DNA of 56,442 nt. Origin: Candidatus Burarchaeum australiense. Lineage in GTDB: Archaea; Micrarchaeota; Micrarchaeia; Burarchaeales; Burarchaeaceae. The translations under genes and the position numbers were made by a program. Below, piece by piece: positions 16,139-25,108 of this stretch. The stretch lies in the NCBI GenBank assembly GCA_902386535.1, contig CABMJK010000024.1, forward strand, positions 1-56,442. Reading direction: 5' to 3'. Under the pieces are notes generated by a model that searched no databases, was not told the DNA's origin, and saw nothing but the letters and a program-made list of their open reading frames with translations. Each line of letters opens with the position of its first letter. Within the stretch, counting starts at the first letter, position 1.

Positions 16139-16615
16139 ATGGCGATGATCGACGGGATTGAAGTGAAGGAACTGAAGATGATAAAGGACAACCGCGGGTT
16201 CCTGATGGAAATCCTGCGCGGCAGCGACAAGATAAAATCCGACGGGCAGGGAGCCTTCGGGCAGATGTACATCAGCACGGCCTACCCTGCGGTGATAAAG
16301 GGCAAGCACATGCACAAGCTGCAGACAGACCATCTCACAGTCATCAAGGGCAGGGGAGCGATTCACCTGGAGGACCAGCGCGAGGGCAGCCCGACCAAGG
16401 GGAAGAAGGAAGTCATACTCGTGGGAGAGGACAATTGGAAGCTCGTGAAGATACCGCCGGGCATCTGGCACTCGACCGAGAATGTCGGGACAGAGGTGTG
16501 CTACTTCATCAACTACGTGACAAGGGAATACAACCACAAGGAGCCTGACGAATACCGGGGAGCGTTTGACGAGAACGAGAGGAAGATGCCCTGGAAGCCA
16601 TTGATTATGGGGTAG
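16139..16615 (+). CDS. RmlC-like cupin, dTDP-4-dehydrorhamnose 3,5-epimerase family
   Basis: A 158-residue single-domain cupin. It has the RmlC-like opening (a DNRGFLMEIL segment), GQMYISTAYPAVIKGKHMH, then VIKGRGAIHLED and IPPGIWHSTENVG. The His residues of the cupin pocket are retained. It probably epimerises C3/C5 of a 4-keto-6-deoxy-dTDP-sugar, given RmlA and RmlD nearby. A related dTDP-sugar isomerase or a lyase-like cupin is possible. An ATG at 16145 is an alternative start. It is transcribed divergently from the RHH fusion gene across the operator array. Confidence 0.8.
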   Translation: MAMIDGIEVKELKMIKDNRGFLMEILRGSDKIKSDGQGAFGQMYISTAYPAVIKGKHMHKLQTDHLTVIKGRGAIHLEDQREGSPTKGKKEVILVGEDNWKLVKIPPGIWHSTENVGTEVCYFINYVTREYNHKEPDEYRGAFDENERKMPWKPLIMG

Positions 16616-16653
16616 GGAACGGGCGATGAAAAATATGCTGCGGGGTTGATGGC

Positions 16654-17613
16654 ATGGTCGTTTTGGTAACAGGTGGTGCGGGCTATATCGGCTCGGAACT
16701 CATACGCGAGATGTCAAGGGACAAACGGTTCGCAGGAGAGACCATCCGCATATTGGACAACATGTTCCGCGAGCGCTACGTTTCGCTTTGGAACCTGCCG
16801 CGCGAGGCGCACTATGAATTCATCGAGGGCGACATAAGGAAAAAAGAGGACGTGGCAAAAGCGATGAAGGACGTGACGCTGGTCTATGACCTGGCGGGCA
16901 TCACGAACGCACCCCTTTCGTTCGAGCGCGAGGAGCTCACGCGCCAGGTGAACTACGAGGGCGCGAAGGTCGTGATGGAGGCTGCCGCAAAGGCGGGTGC
17001 GGAGTTGATTTACTCATCCACGGCGAGCGTTTACGGCCCGACCAAGGGCGTGGTGGACGAGACCTACGACTGCAAGCCCGTCAGCCCCTACGGAAAATAC
17101 AAGCTCATGTACGAGATGGAAATGCTGAAGGCGGCCAAGGAGGGCCGGGTGCGCGGCATGGCGCTGCGGCTCGGAACTGTTTACGGCTGGACCATCGGCA
17201 TGAGGTTTGACACCGTAATCGACAGGTTCTGCTATCTTGCGAGCATAGGCATGCCGCTCACCATCTATGACTCGGCCGTGAACGAGAAGAGGCCCTACGC
17301 GCACGTGAAGGATGTGGTGCGGGGCTTCCTATTCGTGCCAGGCAGAAAGGACATGTACGGCGGGACTTACAACCTCGTGGGCCAGAACGCGGGCGTGGGC
17401 GAGGTGGTGGAGGCTATAAAGGGGTTCCTGCCGCAGGTGCAGGTAACCATAACTTCCACCCCTTCGCTCAACCAGCTTTCCTACGTGCTCGACAACGCCA
17501 AGCTCGCGAAGGCTGGCTTCAAGTGCGAGTACGGACTGAAGTCGGGAGTCAAGGATATAATCGACAAGTTCGAGGCGTTCACGCGCAGCAGTAAGAAGCA
17601 GCGGTTTCCTTAA
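16654..17613 (+). CDS. Extended SDR nucleotide-sugar epimerase/dehydratase
   Basis: A 319-residue NAD-dependent SDR. It has GGAGYIGSE (residues 7-15) for NAD binding, YSSTASVYGPT with the catalytic Ser/Thr, and YGKYK (YxxxK) near residue 149. The RPYAHVKDV segment and C-terminal substrate domain are typical of epimerases. It lacks the TDExYG signature of RmlB, so I do not call it dTDP-glucose dehydratase. It follows the RmlC-like gene by 38 nt and probably belongs to the same transcript. Confidence 0.82.
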   Translation: MVVLVTGGAGYIGSELIREMSRDKRFAGETIRILDNMFRERYVSLWNLPREAHYEFIEGDIRKKEDVAKAMKDVTLVYDLAGITNAPLSFEREELTRQVNYEGAKVVMEAAAKAGAELIYSSTASVYGPTKGVVDETYDCKPVSPYGKYKLMYEMEMLKAAKEGRVRGMALRLGTVYGWTIGMRFDTVIDRFCYLASIGMPLTIYDSAVNEKRPYAHVKDVVRGFLFVPGRKDMYGGTYNLVGQNAGVGEVVEAIKGFLPQVQVTITSTPSLNQLSYVLDNAKLAKAGFKCEYGLKSGVKDIIDKFEAFTRSSKKQRFP

Positions 17614-17658
17614 ATCCAGCTTTTAAGCCTTGTTCCAGAAGGCATAGCAGGCGATCTC

Positions 17659-18567
17659 ATGGGTGAAGTGCTTGCAGTCCAGGTCTCGGGCTTGGAAAAA
17701 TCCTACGGAAGCCACAAGGTGCTCAGGAACCTGTCGTTCGACATAAGGCAGGGCGAGATATTCGGCCTCCTGGGGCCCAACGGCGCGGGCAAGACAACGG
17801 CAATCAGGATACTTTTGAACATCATTAAGGCAGACGAAGGCGCCATTCAAATAGAGGGGGAGAAGTTCAGCGCCGTGCAGAGGGACAGGATAGGATACCT
17901 GCCGGAGGAGCGGGGCCTTTACCTTGAGCTTCGCGTGATGGACCAGCTGCTGTATTTTGCCGCGCTCAAGAATGCCGACCCGGCAAAGGCGAGGCGGAAC
18001 GCGGAAATGCTGCTGGAGCGCGTGGGGCTGAAGGAGTATGCAAAGAGCAAGGTCAATGAACTGTCCAAGGGAATGCAGCAGAAGGTGCAGTTCATCTCCA
18101 CCATAATCCACGACCCCGACCTCATAATACTGGACGAACCGTTCTCCGGCCTGGACCCGATAAATTCCAAGCTCATCAAGGACATGATACTGGAGCTCCG
18201 GGAGCTTGGGAAGACCGTGGTCCTGAGCACGCACCAGATGGAGCAGGTCGAGAGGATGTGCGACAGGATAGTGATGATAAACCGCGGCGACAGGGTGCTT
18301 TACGGCTCGCTGGAAGATGTCAAGGGAAATTACGGAAGGCACTCGCTCGTGGTCGGCTATGCGGGCGAGTTTCCGAAAAAGAAGATGGAGGGCGTGAAAA
18401 AGGCCGAGGTGTATGGGAACAGCGCGGAACTTGTGCTTGAAACGGGCGCCTCGCCGACTGCGGTGCTGGCCAGCCTCCTGAAGGAGAAGCTGGAAATAAC
18501 GAAGTTCGAGCTTACCGAGATGTCGCTCAACGAGATTTTCATATCCATAGTGGAGGGTTCGAAATGA
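17659..18567 (+). CDS. ABC-2 type exporter ATP-binding subunit
   Basis: A 302-residue ABC ATPase. Walker A is GPNGAGKTT (about 39-47), Q-loop-region residues GYLPEERGLY follow, the ABC signature is LSKGMQQ, and Walker B is LIILDEPFSGLD with the switch His in STHQMEQ. A C-terminal ~80-residue regulatory extension is of the NatA/CcmA-type. It overlaps the permease start by 4 bp (ATGA), so the two are co-translated. NatAB-like exporters move ions or drugs. Location within a glycan locus could suggest a role at the cell surface, but the substrate is not predictable. Confidence 0.9.
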   Translation: MGEVLAVQVSGLEKSYGSHKVLRNLSFDIRQGEIFGLLGPNGAGKTTAIRILLNIIKADEGAIQIEGEKFSAVQRDRIGYLPEERGLYLELRVMDQLLYFAALKNADPAKARRNAEMLLERVGLKEYAKSKVNELSKGMQQKVQFISTIIHDPDLIILDEPFSGLDPINSKLIKDMILELRELGKTVVLSTHQMEQVERMCDRIVMINRGDRVLYGSLEDVKGNYGRHSLVVGYAGEFPKKKMEGVKKAEVYGNSAELVLETGASPTAVLASLLKEKLEITKFELTEMSLNEIFISIVEGSK

Positions 18568-19799
18568 GCAAGCTCCTGAAAATCGCATTGCATGAATACC
18601 TGGCGCAGGTCCGGAGAAGGACGTTCCTGCTGGTCACCATCGGCATGCCCGCACTCCTGCTTTTCGTGGTGGGCATACAGATGTATGTCGCGGGCCAGGT
18701 CACGGCAAGCGAGCAGGCAGGCAACGTGGGCTTTGTGGATGGATCGGGGCTTTTCCAGTCCATTGAAGTTCCTGCGGGAATAAACCTCACATATTATGCA
18801 GGAGCGGAGCAGGCAACGGCGGCGTTGCTGGTAGGGAGCATAGACTACTACTACCTGGTCCCTGTGAATTACCTGAAAACGGGCGTGGTTGCCAGATTCT
18901 CGACAGAAAATGGATTTGCCGGAATCCTCAGCACAAGCAGCGCGAAAGGAGGGGATACCTGGATTCAGGACTCGCTTGCCAGCAAGCTCATGAAAGGGAA
19001 GCTTGACGACGAGACTGCGACCAGGGTTCTTGCGCCCGCCACGGTGGTGCCGCAAAGGCTTGATGCGAATGGAAAGCCGGTGAGCGAGAACCTGCTCCAG
19101 ATTGCATTACCCATTGCTTTCGCAGTCGCGTTCCTCATAGCCATATTCATGACTTCTGGTTACCTGCTGCAGGGCATAGTTGCGGAAAAGGAGAACCGGG
19201 TCATGGAGGTCCTGCTTTCCTCGGTTTCCACGACCGACCTCATGGCGGGAAAGATAATCGGGCTGGGCGCCGCCGGGCTTACCCAAATACTGGTGTGGGC
19301 GGTTGCGGGAATCGTTTTGGTGTTGAACTTCGTGCCCGGAAGTGCCGGCGTTGGGGCGCTCTTTGCAGGAATGCCAATACCATACCTGAACCTGCTGCTC
19401 GTGCTTGTTTATTTTGTTCTCGGCTATGTGCTGTTTGCGAGCGTATATGCCAGTGTGGGCGCCATCTCGACTTCGATGCGGGAGGGGCAGCAGGTCGCCG
19501 GCTTCTTTGCGTTCCTGTCCATAATTCCGATATATTTCATACCCATAATGCTGAAAGAGCCGGACGCGCTCCTCGCCATTGCATTCTCCCTTTTCCCGTT
19601 CACGTCGCCCCTGACGATGGTAATCAGGACTTCGCTTTCAGATGTCCCGCCGCTCGAGATCCTCGCCAGTCTCGGAATCCTGATGGTAACCATAGTGGCA
19701 ATAGTCTGGGCTACGGGGAAGATTTTCAAGATGGGGAGCCTGACCTATGGCAAGAGGCCCGACTTCAGGAGGATTCTGGCGGCGCTCAGGGAAGACTAA
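18564..19799 (+). CDS. ABC-2 type exporter permease (NatB-like)
   Basis: A 411-residue membrane protein. One N-terminal TM helix (about 22-45, LLVTIGMPALLLFVVGIQMY) is followed by a ~140-residue external domain. At least five further TM helices start near residue 175, with the NatB/ABC-2 motif EKENRVMEVLLSSVS in between. It pairs with the ATPase encoded just upstream, overlapping it by 4 bp. Substrate unknown. Confidence 0.88.
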   Translation: MSKLLKIALHEYLAQVRRRTFLLVTIGMPALLLFVVGIQMYVAGQVTASEQAGNVGFVDGSGLFQSIEVPAGINLTYYAGAEQATAALLVGSIDYYYLVPVNYLKTGVVARFSTENGFAGILSTSSAKGGDTWIQDSLASKLMKGKLDDETATRVLAPATVVPQRLDANGKPVSENLLQIALPIAFAVAFLIAIFMTSGYLLQGIVAEKENRVMEVLLSSVSTTDLMAGKIIGLGAAGLTQILVWAVAGIVLVLNFVPGSAGVGALFAGMPIPYLNLLLVLVYFVLGYVLFASVYASVGAISTSMREGQQVAGFFAFLSIIPIYFIPIMLKEPDALLAIAFSLFPFTSPLTMVIRTSLSDVPPLEILASLGILMVTIVAIVWATGKIFKMGSLTYGKRPDFRRILAALRED

Positions 19800-19830
19800 T
19801 TGTTTTAAGAAGTGCTCCCGAAATCCCCGT

Positions 19831-20931
19831 ATGAAGCTTGCAATTGTCTCCCCCTTCTCGACCAGGGCTGCGCATGGGTTCCGCATTTTCAACATAGCGA
19901 AGCAGCTGAAGCCGGCCAAGGTTATATTCCAGAAGCGAGACAGATATGGCGAGAGCGAACAGCAGTACGAGAACCAGGAGCTGCTCTGGTGGAAGAAGAG
20001 CCCCTGGCTGCTCAAGGCGCACGCGCACCAGATAGCCTGGAAGGTGCGGGACTGCGACGTCATCTATTTCTTCAAGCCCCTGCCGCTCAACTACCTGGCA
20101 GCGTGGCTCCTGAAGAACGTTTTCGGCAAGAAAATAATTTTCGACTATGACGAGTGGGAGCCCTACACACAGCGAGAGTACGTGAAAGGCACTGCCATGG
20201 GCATGAGGAACTCTGCCGTGTGTGAGATGCTTGACTGGCTGGGCAGGGCATGCGCCAACCTCTCGTGCTGCATAACCACCTCGAACAGGCGCATAAATGA
20301 AGAGATTCTGCACCACAAAAAGTGCCTGCTCATGCCGAACGGGGTGGACTACGCAGAGTATGCGCTGGATGCGAACGGGAAGGAAAGGAAGTTCGAACTG
20401 CGAAAAGAGGTGGCCTACGCTGGCTCGCTGCATTACGCCTCGCTTCTGCTGCCCTTCCTGCTGCAGGTGCCGAAAGGGTTCAAGCTTCACATTTGGGGCG
20501 AGGGAAAGGCGCGGGGCGAGATTGAGCATGCGCTGAAGCAGAAGGGCATAGACTACGAGTTCCACGGCTACGTGAAGCCCGACGAGCTCTCGCGCGAACT
20601 CAAGAAGTTCCGGGGCATTTTCCTCGCGCCCTACCTGCCCTTGCTGAACATTGCCTACAGCTCGGCCGGCAAGATGCCGCAGTACATGGCGCTCGGGCAA
20701 CCCGTAATCGTGAGCAAGGTCGAGGGGCCGATGGACTTTTTGATGGGCAAGGACTGCGCCTGGCTCGTCGAGCCCGGCAAGGAGAGGAACATCGGGAAGC
20801 TGATTGAGGGCATCTATGCAGACAAGAAGGCCGCGGAGAGGAAGGCAAGGCTCGCGCAGCGGGTTGTAAAGGAAAACTTCGACTGGCGGAAGATGTGCGC
20901 GAAGCTCGAGAAGTTCATTTCCGCTTGCTGA
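19831..20931 (+). CDS. GT4-like glycosyltransferase
   Basis: A 366-residue GT-B protein. KLAIVSPFSTRAAHGFRI opens the acceptor domain, LMPNGVDYAEY is the interdomain hinge, and the donor domain has YAGSLHY and then PLLNIAYSSAGKMPQYMALGQPV, where the usual E-x7-E is weak. The ATG at 19831 lies about 28 nt after TTGTTTTAAG, fitting a leaderless promoter; the frame upstream is only the tail of the permease region. Its 3' end overlaps the convergent GT4 gene by 17 bp. Confidence 0.8.
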   Translation: MKLAIVSPFSTRAAHGFRIFNIAKQLKPAKVIFQKRDRYGESEQQYENQELLWWKKSPWLLKAHAHQIAWKVRDCDVIYFFKPLPLNYLAAWLLKNVFGKKIIFDYDEWEPYTQREYVKGTAMGMRNSAVCEMLDWLGRACANLSCCITTSNRRINEEILHHKKCLLMPNGVDYAEYALDANGKERKFELRKEVAYAGSLHYASLLLPFLLQVPKGFKLHIWGEGKARGEIEHALKQKGIDYEFHGYVKPDELSRELKKFRGIFLAPYLPLLNIAYSSAGKMPQYMALGQPVIVSKVEGPMDFLMGKDCAWLVEPGKERNIGKLIEGIYADKKAAERKARLAQRVVKENFDWRKMCAKLEKFISAC

Positions 20932-22015
20932 CCTCATTGAGCACGGAGTCATAGACTTTCAGGTATCCGTTCACCATCTTCTCGGGCGAGAAGTCGCGCT
21001 TGACCGTTTTCGCTGCCTCTGAACCGAGGCGGGTGCGCAGGCGCTCGTTGCTTAGGAGCTTTCCCACTTTGTCATAGTAGTCGAGCGTGTCGTACCTGTT
21101 TACGAGGTAGCCGTTTGAATTGTTGCGGATTGCGTCTGGCGCAATGCCGACCTTGAACGAGACCGCCGGCACGCCGTAGCCCATGGCCTCGAGCATGGCA
21201 AGGCCGAAGCCCTCGTAGCGCGAGGTGTTCATGTAGACGTCGCTGGCCTGGTAGAATTTCCATATCTCGTTGTGCGCGGGCTTGGCGAAAATCATCCAAT
21301 CGCGCCGAAGGTTGGGGGGAATGCGCCCAATTACCAGCAACTTTGCGCCATGTTTGTGGTGCAGCCTTTCGCACACGCGCACGAGCATGTCCGTGCCTTT
21401 CGTGTAATCCCCGCGCGTCACCGTGACCAGCAGGGGAGCTTCGGCAGGCAAATGCAATGATTTCCGCAGCGCATCCTTCGGGCTTTTTTTCTTCTCGAGC
21501 ATCACGGCATTGTTTACGACGGTGATTTTGTTGGGCGCAATGCCGTAGCCCCGCACCGCCTCGTTCTTAACTGCGTTCGAGACCGCGACAACTGCATCGC
21601 AGCTTTGCACGCCCTTGCACTCCATGCGCTCGATCACGTGGTGCGAGTAGGCGAGCCTGTGGGGCGCCATTGCCCTTCCCACCCGCTCGTGCAGGCCGAA
21701 TGAGGAACCGTGCAGCGTGACCACGCGCGCGGGCGGCGGGCGGATGAATTGCGCCAGGTAGGAGTTGTAAGCCTGGAAGTGCACGACGTCGTATTTGTGG
21801 GCCCGGGGCTTGAGCTTCGAAAGAAGCAAAGAGTTTATGAGGAATTTTTCCGGGAAGTGCATTGTCTGGAGGACCGCGAGCTCGGAATCCGAGAGGCAGA
21901 GCAGGTCGGCCTTGTGCCCCTTCCTGCGCAGGCCCGCCATCAGGGTTTCGACCACGACCTCGACGCCCCAGTGCACGCGGGTCGGGTAGGTGTTCACCAA
22001 CAGGGCGCGCATCAT
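20915..22015 (-). CDS. GT4 family glycosyltransferase
   Basis: A 366-residue GT-B enzyme. It shows VNTYPTRVHWGVEVVVETLM (glycine-rich acceptor loop), VVTLHGSSFG, AVVAVSNAVKNE and VVNNAVML, then the donor-site motif TSRYEGFGLAMLEAMGYGVP containing the E-x7-E pair. It retains a sugar-nucleotide diphosphate. The start overlaps the stop of the small membrane protein gene (ATATGATG), so translation is coupled to that gene and to the GT-C gene before it. Confidence 0.9.
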   Translation of the reverse strand: MMRALLVNTYPTRVHWGVEVVVETLMAGLRRKGHKADLLCLSDSELAVLQTMHFPEKFLINSLLLSKLKPRAHKYDVVHFQAYNSYLAQFIRPPPARVVTLHGSSFGLHERVGRAMAPHRLAYSHHVIERMECKGVQSCDAVVAVSNAVKNEAVRGYGIAPNKITVVNNAVMLEKKKSPKDALRKSLHLPAEAPLLVTVTRGDYTKGTDMLVRVCERLHHKHGAKLLVIGRIPPNLRRDWMIFAKPAHNEIWKFYQASDVYMNTSRYEGFGLAMLEAMGYGVPAVSFKVGIAPDAIRNNSNGYLVNRYDTLDYYDKVGKLLSNERLRTRLGSEAAKTVKRDFSPEKMVNGYLKVYDSVLNEVSKRK

Positions 22016-22176
22016 ATCACCGATTCAATGGTTCTCTGGAGGAAGCCGCGCAGGGGCGGCCAGGACAGGATGAGGAAGAGCCAGTAGAGCGTGAAGCCGG
22101 CGTAGGCCAGCGCGAGCAGCTGCGCATCGCTGAGCTTCTTCAGCGAAGAGGAGATGTTGCTGATTTTCTCACCCAT
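22012..22176 (-). CDS. Small single-pass membrane protein, 54 residues
   Basis: A short reading frame encoding a charged N-terminus (MGEKISNISSSLKKLSDAQ), one hydrophobic helix at about residues 20-38 (LALAYAGFTLYWLFLIL) and a short basic tail. It begins 8 bp inside the end of the GT-C gene and ends overlapping the ATG of the GT4 gene. This three-gene overlapping chain strongly suggests it is translated. Function is unknown; a membrane anchor or partner for the neighbouring glycosyltransferases is a guess. Confidence 0.65.
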   Translation of the reverse strand: MGEKISNISSSLKKLSDAQLLALAYAGFTLYWLFLILSWPPLRGFLQRTIESVI

Positions 22177-24028
22177 ATTCGCACCCCGAACAGGCTGAAT
22201 AATTTATCGCGTAAATCCTCGTGCGGCTGTTGTTGTAAACCTGGCTGAATATGGCGGAGTTGTTTATGTTGGTTTCTATCGCGTTGTCCGCGGGCTGTCC
22301 AGGAGATGCCGAGTCGGTGTCGGCCAGGAAAACGTAATCCACGCCGTGCGCGTGCAGGTAGGCCAGCGCGCCCTCCAGGCTTCCGAACTGCGTTATTTGC
22401 GAGGCCGAATAGAGCGTGCGGTCGATGTAATAGGTCAGGGGCACGTTGGCCAGCACCTTCGAGCCTGCCGGCGTCTTGCTGTTCATGTAGTTGAACCCGT
22501 CGACCACGGGGCCGTAGGCAAAGCGCATGAACTCGTCATTGCTCGGGGGCGCGAGGAAGAGGCGGAACTGCAGCGTGTTGGTTTCGTAGGAGATGCGCGC
22601 GCTCTTGAAGCCCACCGCGCCGATGGCCAGCGAGGGCGCAAGCTCGAGCAGGAGCAGCATTACGGCGAGAACTGCGATGAACTTGCGCCTGCTCTGCGAG
22701 AAGTGGTCGTAGGCATAGGCCGCGAAGAGCGCGGTTACGGGCAGGGCGAGCATGGCAAACCTGGCGCCGAGCTTGAGCAGGAAGAGTTCGGATAGCACGA
22801 ATATCAGTGCGAGCCAGGCAAGCGAGAACTGCGCGGCCCAGTGACGCCCGCGGCTTTCGCGGCCGAAGTACATGAGGACGAGGCCGACGAGGCCGAAGGA
22901 TATGAAGAAGGGCCCGATGCCCTGGTTCACCGCAACCATGCCGTCTAGGAAGAAGTAGGCGAGGTAGCTTGGGAAGCTGTAGGGTGCGTAGGGGTTGAAG
23001 ATGTAGAAGGTCGAGGTCGGGTCAAGGTAATAGGCCGAGTTGGCCGCGAGCCAAATCACGGAGCCGGAGAGCAGCGCGCCAGCGGCAAGGCCGAGCAGGG
23101 GCACGAGCGACTGCCTGCGCTTGAAGTAGAGCGTGAGCAGCACGGCAAGCAGGCCGAAGGAAATCATGCCCGAAGGCTTGACGAGCGCGGCAAAGCCGCC
23201 CAGCGCGCCCGCGGCCACGTAGAGCGAATCGTTCCTTGGCTCGTTCAGCGAGGCTCCGCGCAGGGCGAGAAGGAGCGGGAACAGGCCTGCGAGCATGAAG
23301 AAAAGTTCCGGCAGGTTCAGGTAGACTATCTGGCTGTGCGCCAGCAGCAGGGGCGTGTTGGCGAATATCAGCAGCGTGAGCGCCGCCACCTTCCTGTCAA
23401 AGAGCCGGTGGGCAATCGAATAAACGAAGAGGCAGCTTCCGAGGAAGAAGAGGGGCGAGGCAATGCGGGCGAAAAGGTCGTTGAAGCCGTTAAGCAGGTA
23501 GAACCAGGAGATGAAAAGATGGAAGCCGTGAGGCAGCGGGTTGTAGAGTTCGAGCACGCCCTCGGCCTGCGCCAGCCGGCCTTCCTGGGCATAGAGCTGG
23601 GCGAGCGGGGCGTGGAAGGTCACGGCATCGCCGCCGTCAATCGGGAAGAACGCAGAATAGTAGAAGGCGAAGATGAACTGCAGAGCCACAACGATGAAGA
23701 CCAGGGCCTCGAGCGTCGTGAGGTCTGGCAGGCCGGGCGAGTAGGAGTGCCTCGTGAAGAACTCGCCCACCTCGTCCTTTCGCGCGAGATAGGCAAGCAC
23801 GCTGACAAGGAGGAGCACGAGCAGGGTGCTCCATGCGGAGAAGCCCACGGTCATGCCCAGATAGGTCATAAGCACGCCGATGAGCGCGATGGAAAATGCC
23901 ATCGAGACCGCAATGCGCTCTGCACCGCTCAGTTCGTCGTGCCTGAAGAAAAGGAAGGAAACGAGGAAGCCTGGCAGGAAGTAGCCGATGATGACGGAAA
24001 AGAGGGCGATGAGGGCTTCGGGCAGCAT
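22169..24028 (-). CDS. GT-C family membrane glycosyltransferase (PMT/ArnT-like)
   Basis: A 619-residue polytopic protein with about 12-13 hydrophobic helices. The N-terminal ~110 residues form a three- or four-helix module resembling the DUF1616-type N-terminus. The GT-C core then begins: FFPIDGGDAVTFHAPLA carries the acidic loop-1 motif, followed by LYNPLPHGFHLF. A soluble C-terminal domain runs from about residue 480. Such enzymes use lipid-linked sugar donors on the external face. The last 8 bp overlap the next small gene. Confidence 0.82.
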   Translation of the reverse strand: MLPEALIALFSVIIGYFLPGFLVSFLFFRHDELSGAERIAVSMAFSIALIGVLMTYLGMTVGFSAWSTLLVLLLVSVLAYLARKDEVGEFFTRHSYSPGLPDLTTLEALVFIVVALQFIFAFYYSAFFPIDGGDAVTFHAPLAQLYAQEGRLAQAEGVLELYNPLPHGFHLFISWFYLLNGFNDLFARIASPLFFLGSCLFVYSIAHRLFDRKVAALTLLIFANTPLLLAHSQIVYLNLPELFFMLAGLFPLLLALRGASLNEPRNDSLYVAAGALGGFAALVKPSGMISFGLLAVLLTLYFKRRQSLVPLLGLAAGALLSGSVIWLAANSAYYLDPTSTFYIFNPYAPYSFPSYLAYFFLDGMVAVNQGIGPFFISFGLVGLVLMYFGRESRGRHWAAQFSLAWLALIFVLSELFLLKLGARFAMLALPVTALFAAYAYDHFSQSRRKFIAVLAVMLLLLELAPSLAIGAVGFKSARISYETNTLQFRLFLAPPSNDEFMRFAYGPVVDGFNYMNSKTPAGSKVLANVPLTYYIDRTLYSASQITQFGSLEGALAYLHAHGVDYVFLADTDSASPGQPADNAIETNINNSAIFSQVYNNSRTRIYAINYSACSGCEYG

Positions 24029-24092
24029 GGTTTCACCGGTTGGTTCGCGGTTTGGAATACGAATAAAAACATATGCAAGCTATTTATAGGAT

Positions 24093-25070
24093 ATGTCGTT
24101 TTCCTGGAAAGGCAGGCACGTTCTTGTGACCGGGGCCACGGGCATTCTTGGCCCGTGGATGTGCGCTGAACTCGTGAAACGGGGCAGCAAGGTCGCGGCA
24201 ATCGTGCGCGACAGCGTGCCTTCCTCGAATTTCCACCGCATGGGCCTCGAGGCCCGGACTGCGGTTGAGTCCGGAGAGCTTGAAGACCTGGCATTCGTAA
24301 GGCGCGCCATTGGGAAGCACAAGGCCGAGGTGGTTTTGCACCTGGGCGCGCAAGCCATTGTGGGCGCGGCCAACCGCTCGCCGCTTCCGACTTTCGAGGC
24401 AAACATAGGCGGGACCGTCAATGTGCTCGAGGCGTGCAGGCACGAGAAGGGCGTCAAGCGCATAGTGGTGGCGTCGAGCGACAAGGCCTATGGAGGGAGC
24501 AGGCAGCTGCCTTACAGCGAGGAGACCCGGCTCGAGGGCGAGCATCCCTACGACGTCTCGAAGTCATGCGCAGACCTGATAACGCGCTCGTTCTACGAAA
24601 CTTACGGGCTGCCAGTCTGCACCACGCGCTGCGGCAACATCTATGGGGGAGGGGACCTGAACTTCAACCGCATAGTGCCCGGCACAATAAGGAGCGCGCT
24701 GAGGGGCGAGCAGCCGGTCATAAGGAGCGACGGTAAGTACGTGCGCGACTATTTCTACGTGAAAGATACTGTGGAAGGCTATCTCACGCTGGCCGAGAAG
24801 ATGACCGAGCTCGGGCTGGAAGGCGAGGCGTTCAACTTCAGTTCTGGCAACCACCTGCAGGTGCTCGAGATGGTGGACAGAATCTTGGGGCTCATGGGCT
24901 CGAATCTCTCGCCGCGTGTGCTAAACGGGGCGTCGGCCGAAATAAGGGAGCAGACGCTTTCGAGCAGGAAGGCCGAGAAGGTGCTTGGCTGGAAGCCGCG
25001 CTACGGGCTTGAGAAAGGGCTTCTTGAGACAATCGCGTGGTATAAGGACTACTTTGCGGGAAAGGAGTAA
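24093..25070 (+). CDS. SDR sugar-nucleotide 4,6-dehydratase (RfbG-like)
   Basis: A 325-residue extended SDR. NAD motif GATGILGPW is at residues 14-22, and LHLGAQAIVGAANRSPLPTF plus FEANIGGTVNVLEA closely recall CDP-glucose 4,6-dehydratase. VASSDKAYGG carries the catalytic Ser-Asp pair and YDVSK the Tyr/Lys. It probably makes a 4-keto-6-deoxy sugar nucleotide. CDP versus dTDP or GDP specificity is not certain. The ATG lies about 28 nt after an AATAAAAAC element (24062-24070), consistent with leaderless transcription. It is divergent from the GT-C operon. Confidence 0.82.
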   Translation: MSFSWKGRHVLVTGATGILGPWMCAELVKRGSKVAAIVRDSVPSSNFHRMGLEARTAVESGELEDLAFVRRAIGKHKAEVVLHLGAQAIVGAANRSPLPTFEANIGGTVNVLEACRHEKGVKRIVVASSDKAYGGSRQLPYSEETRLEGEHPYDVSKSCADLITRSFYETYGLPVCTTRCGNIYGGGDLNFNRIVPGTIRSALRGEQPVIRSDGKYVRDYFYVKDTVEGYLTLAEKMTELGLEGEAFNFSSGNHLQVLEMVDRILGLMGSNLSPRVLNGASAEIREQTLSSRKAEKVLGWKPRYGLEKGLLETIAWYKDYFAGKE

Positions 25071-25108
25071 GGCAACGCGTGAACAGAAGTAAGGCATCAC
25101 ACTTAAAC

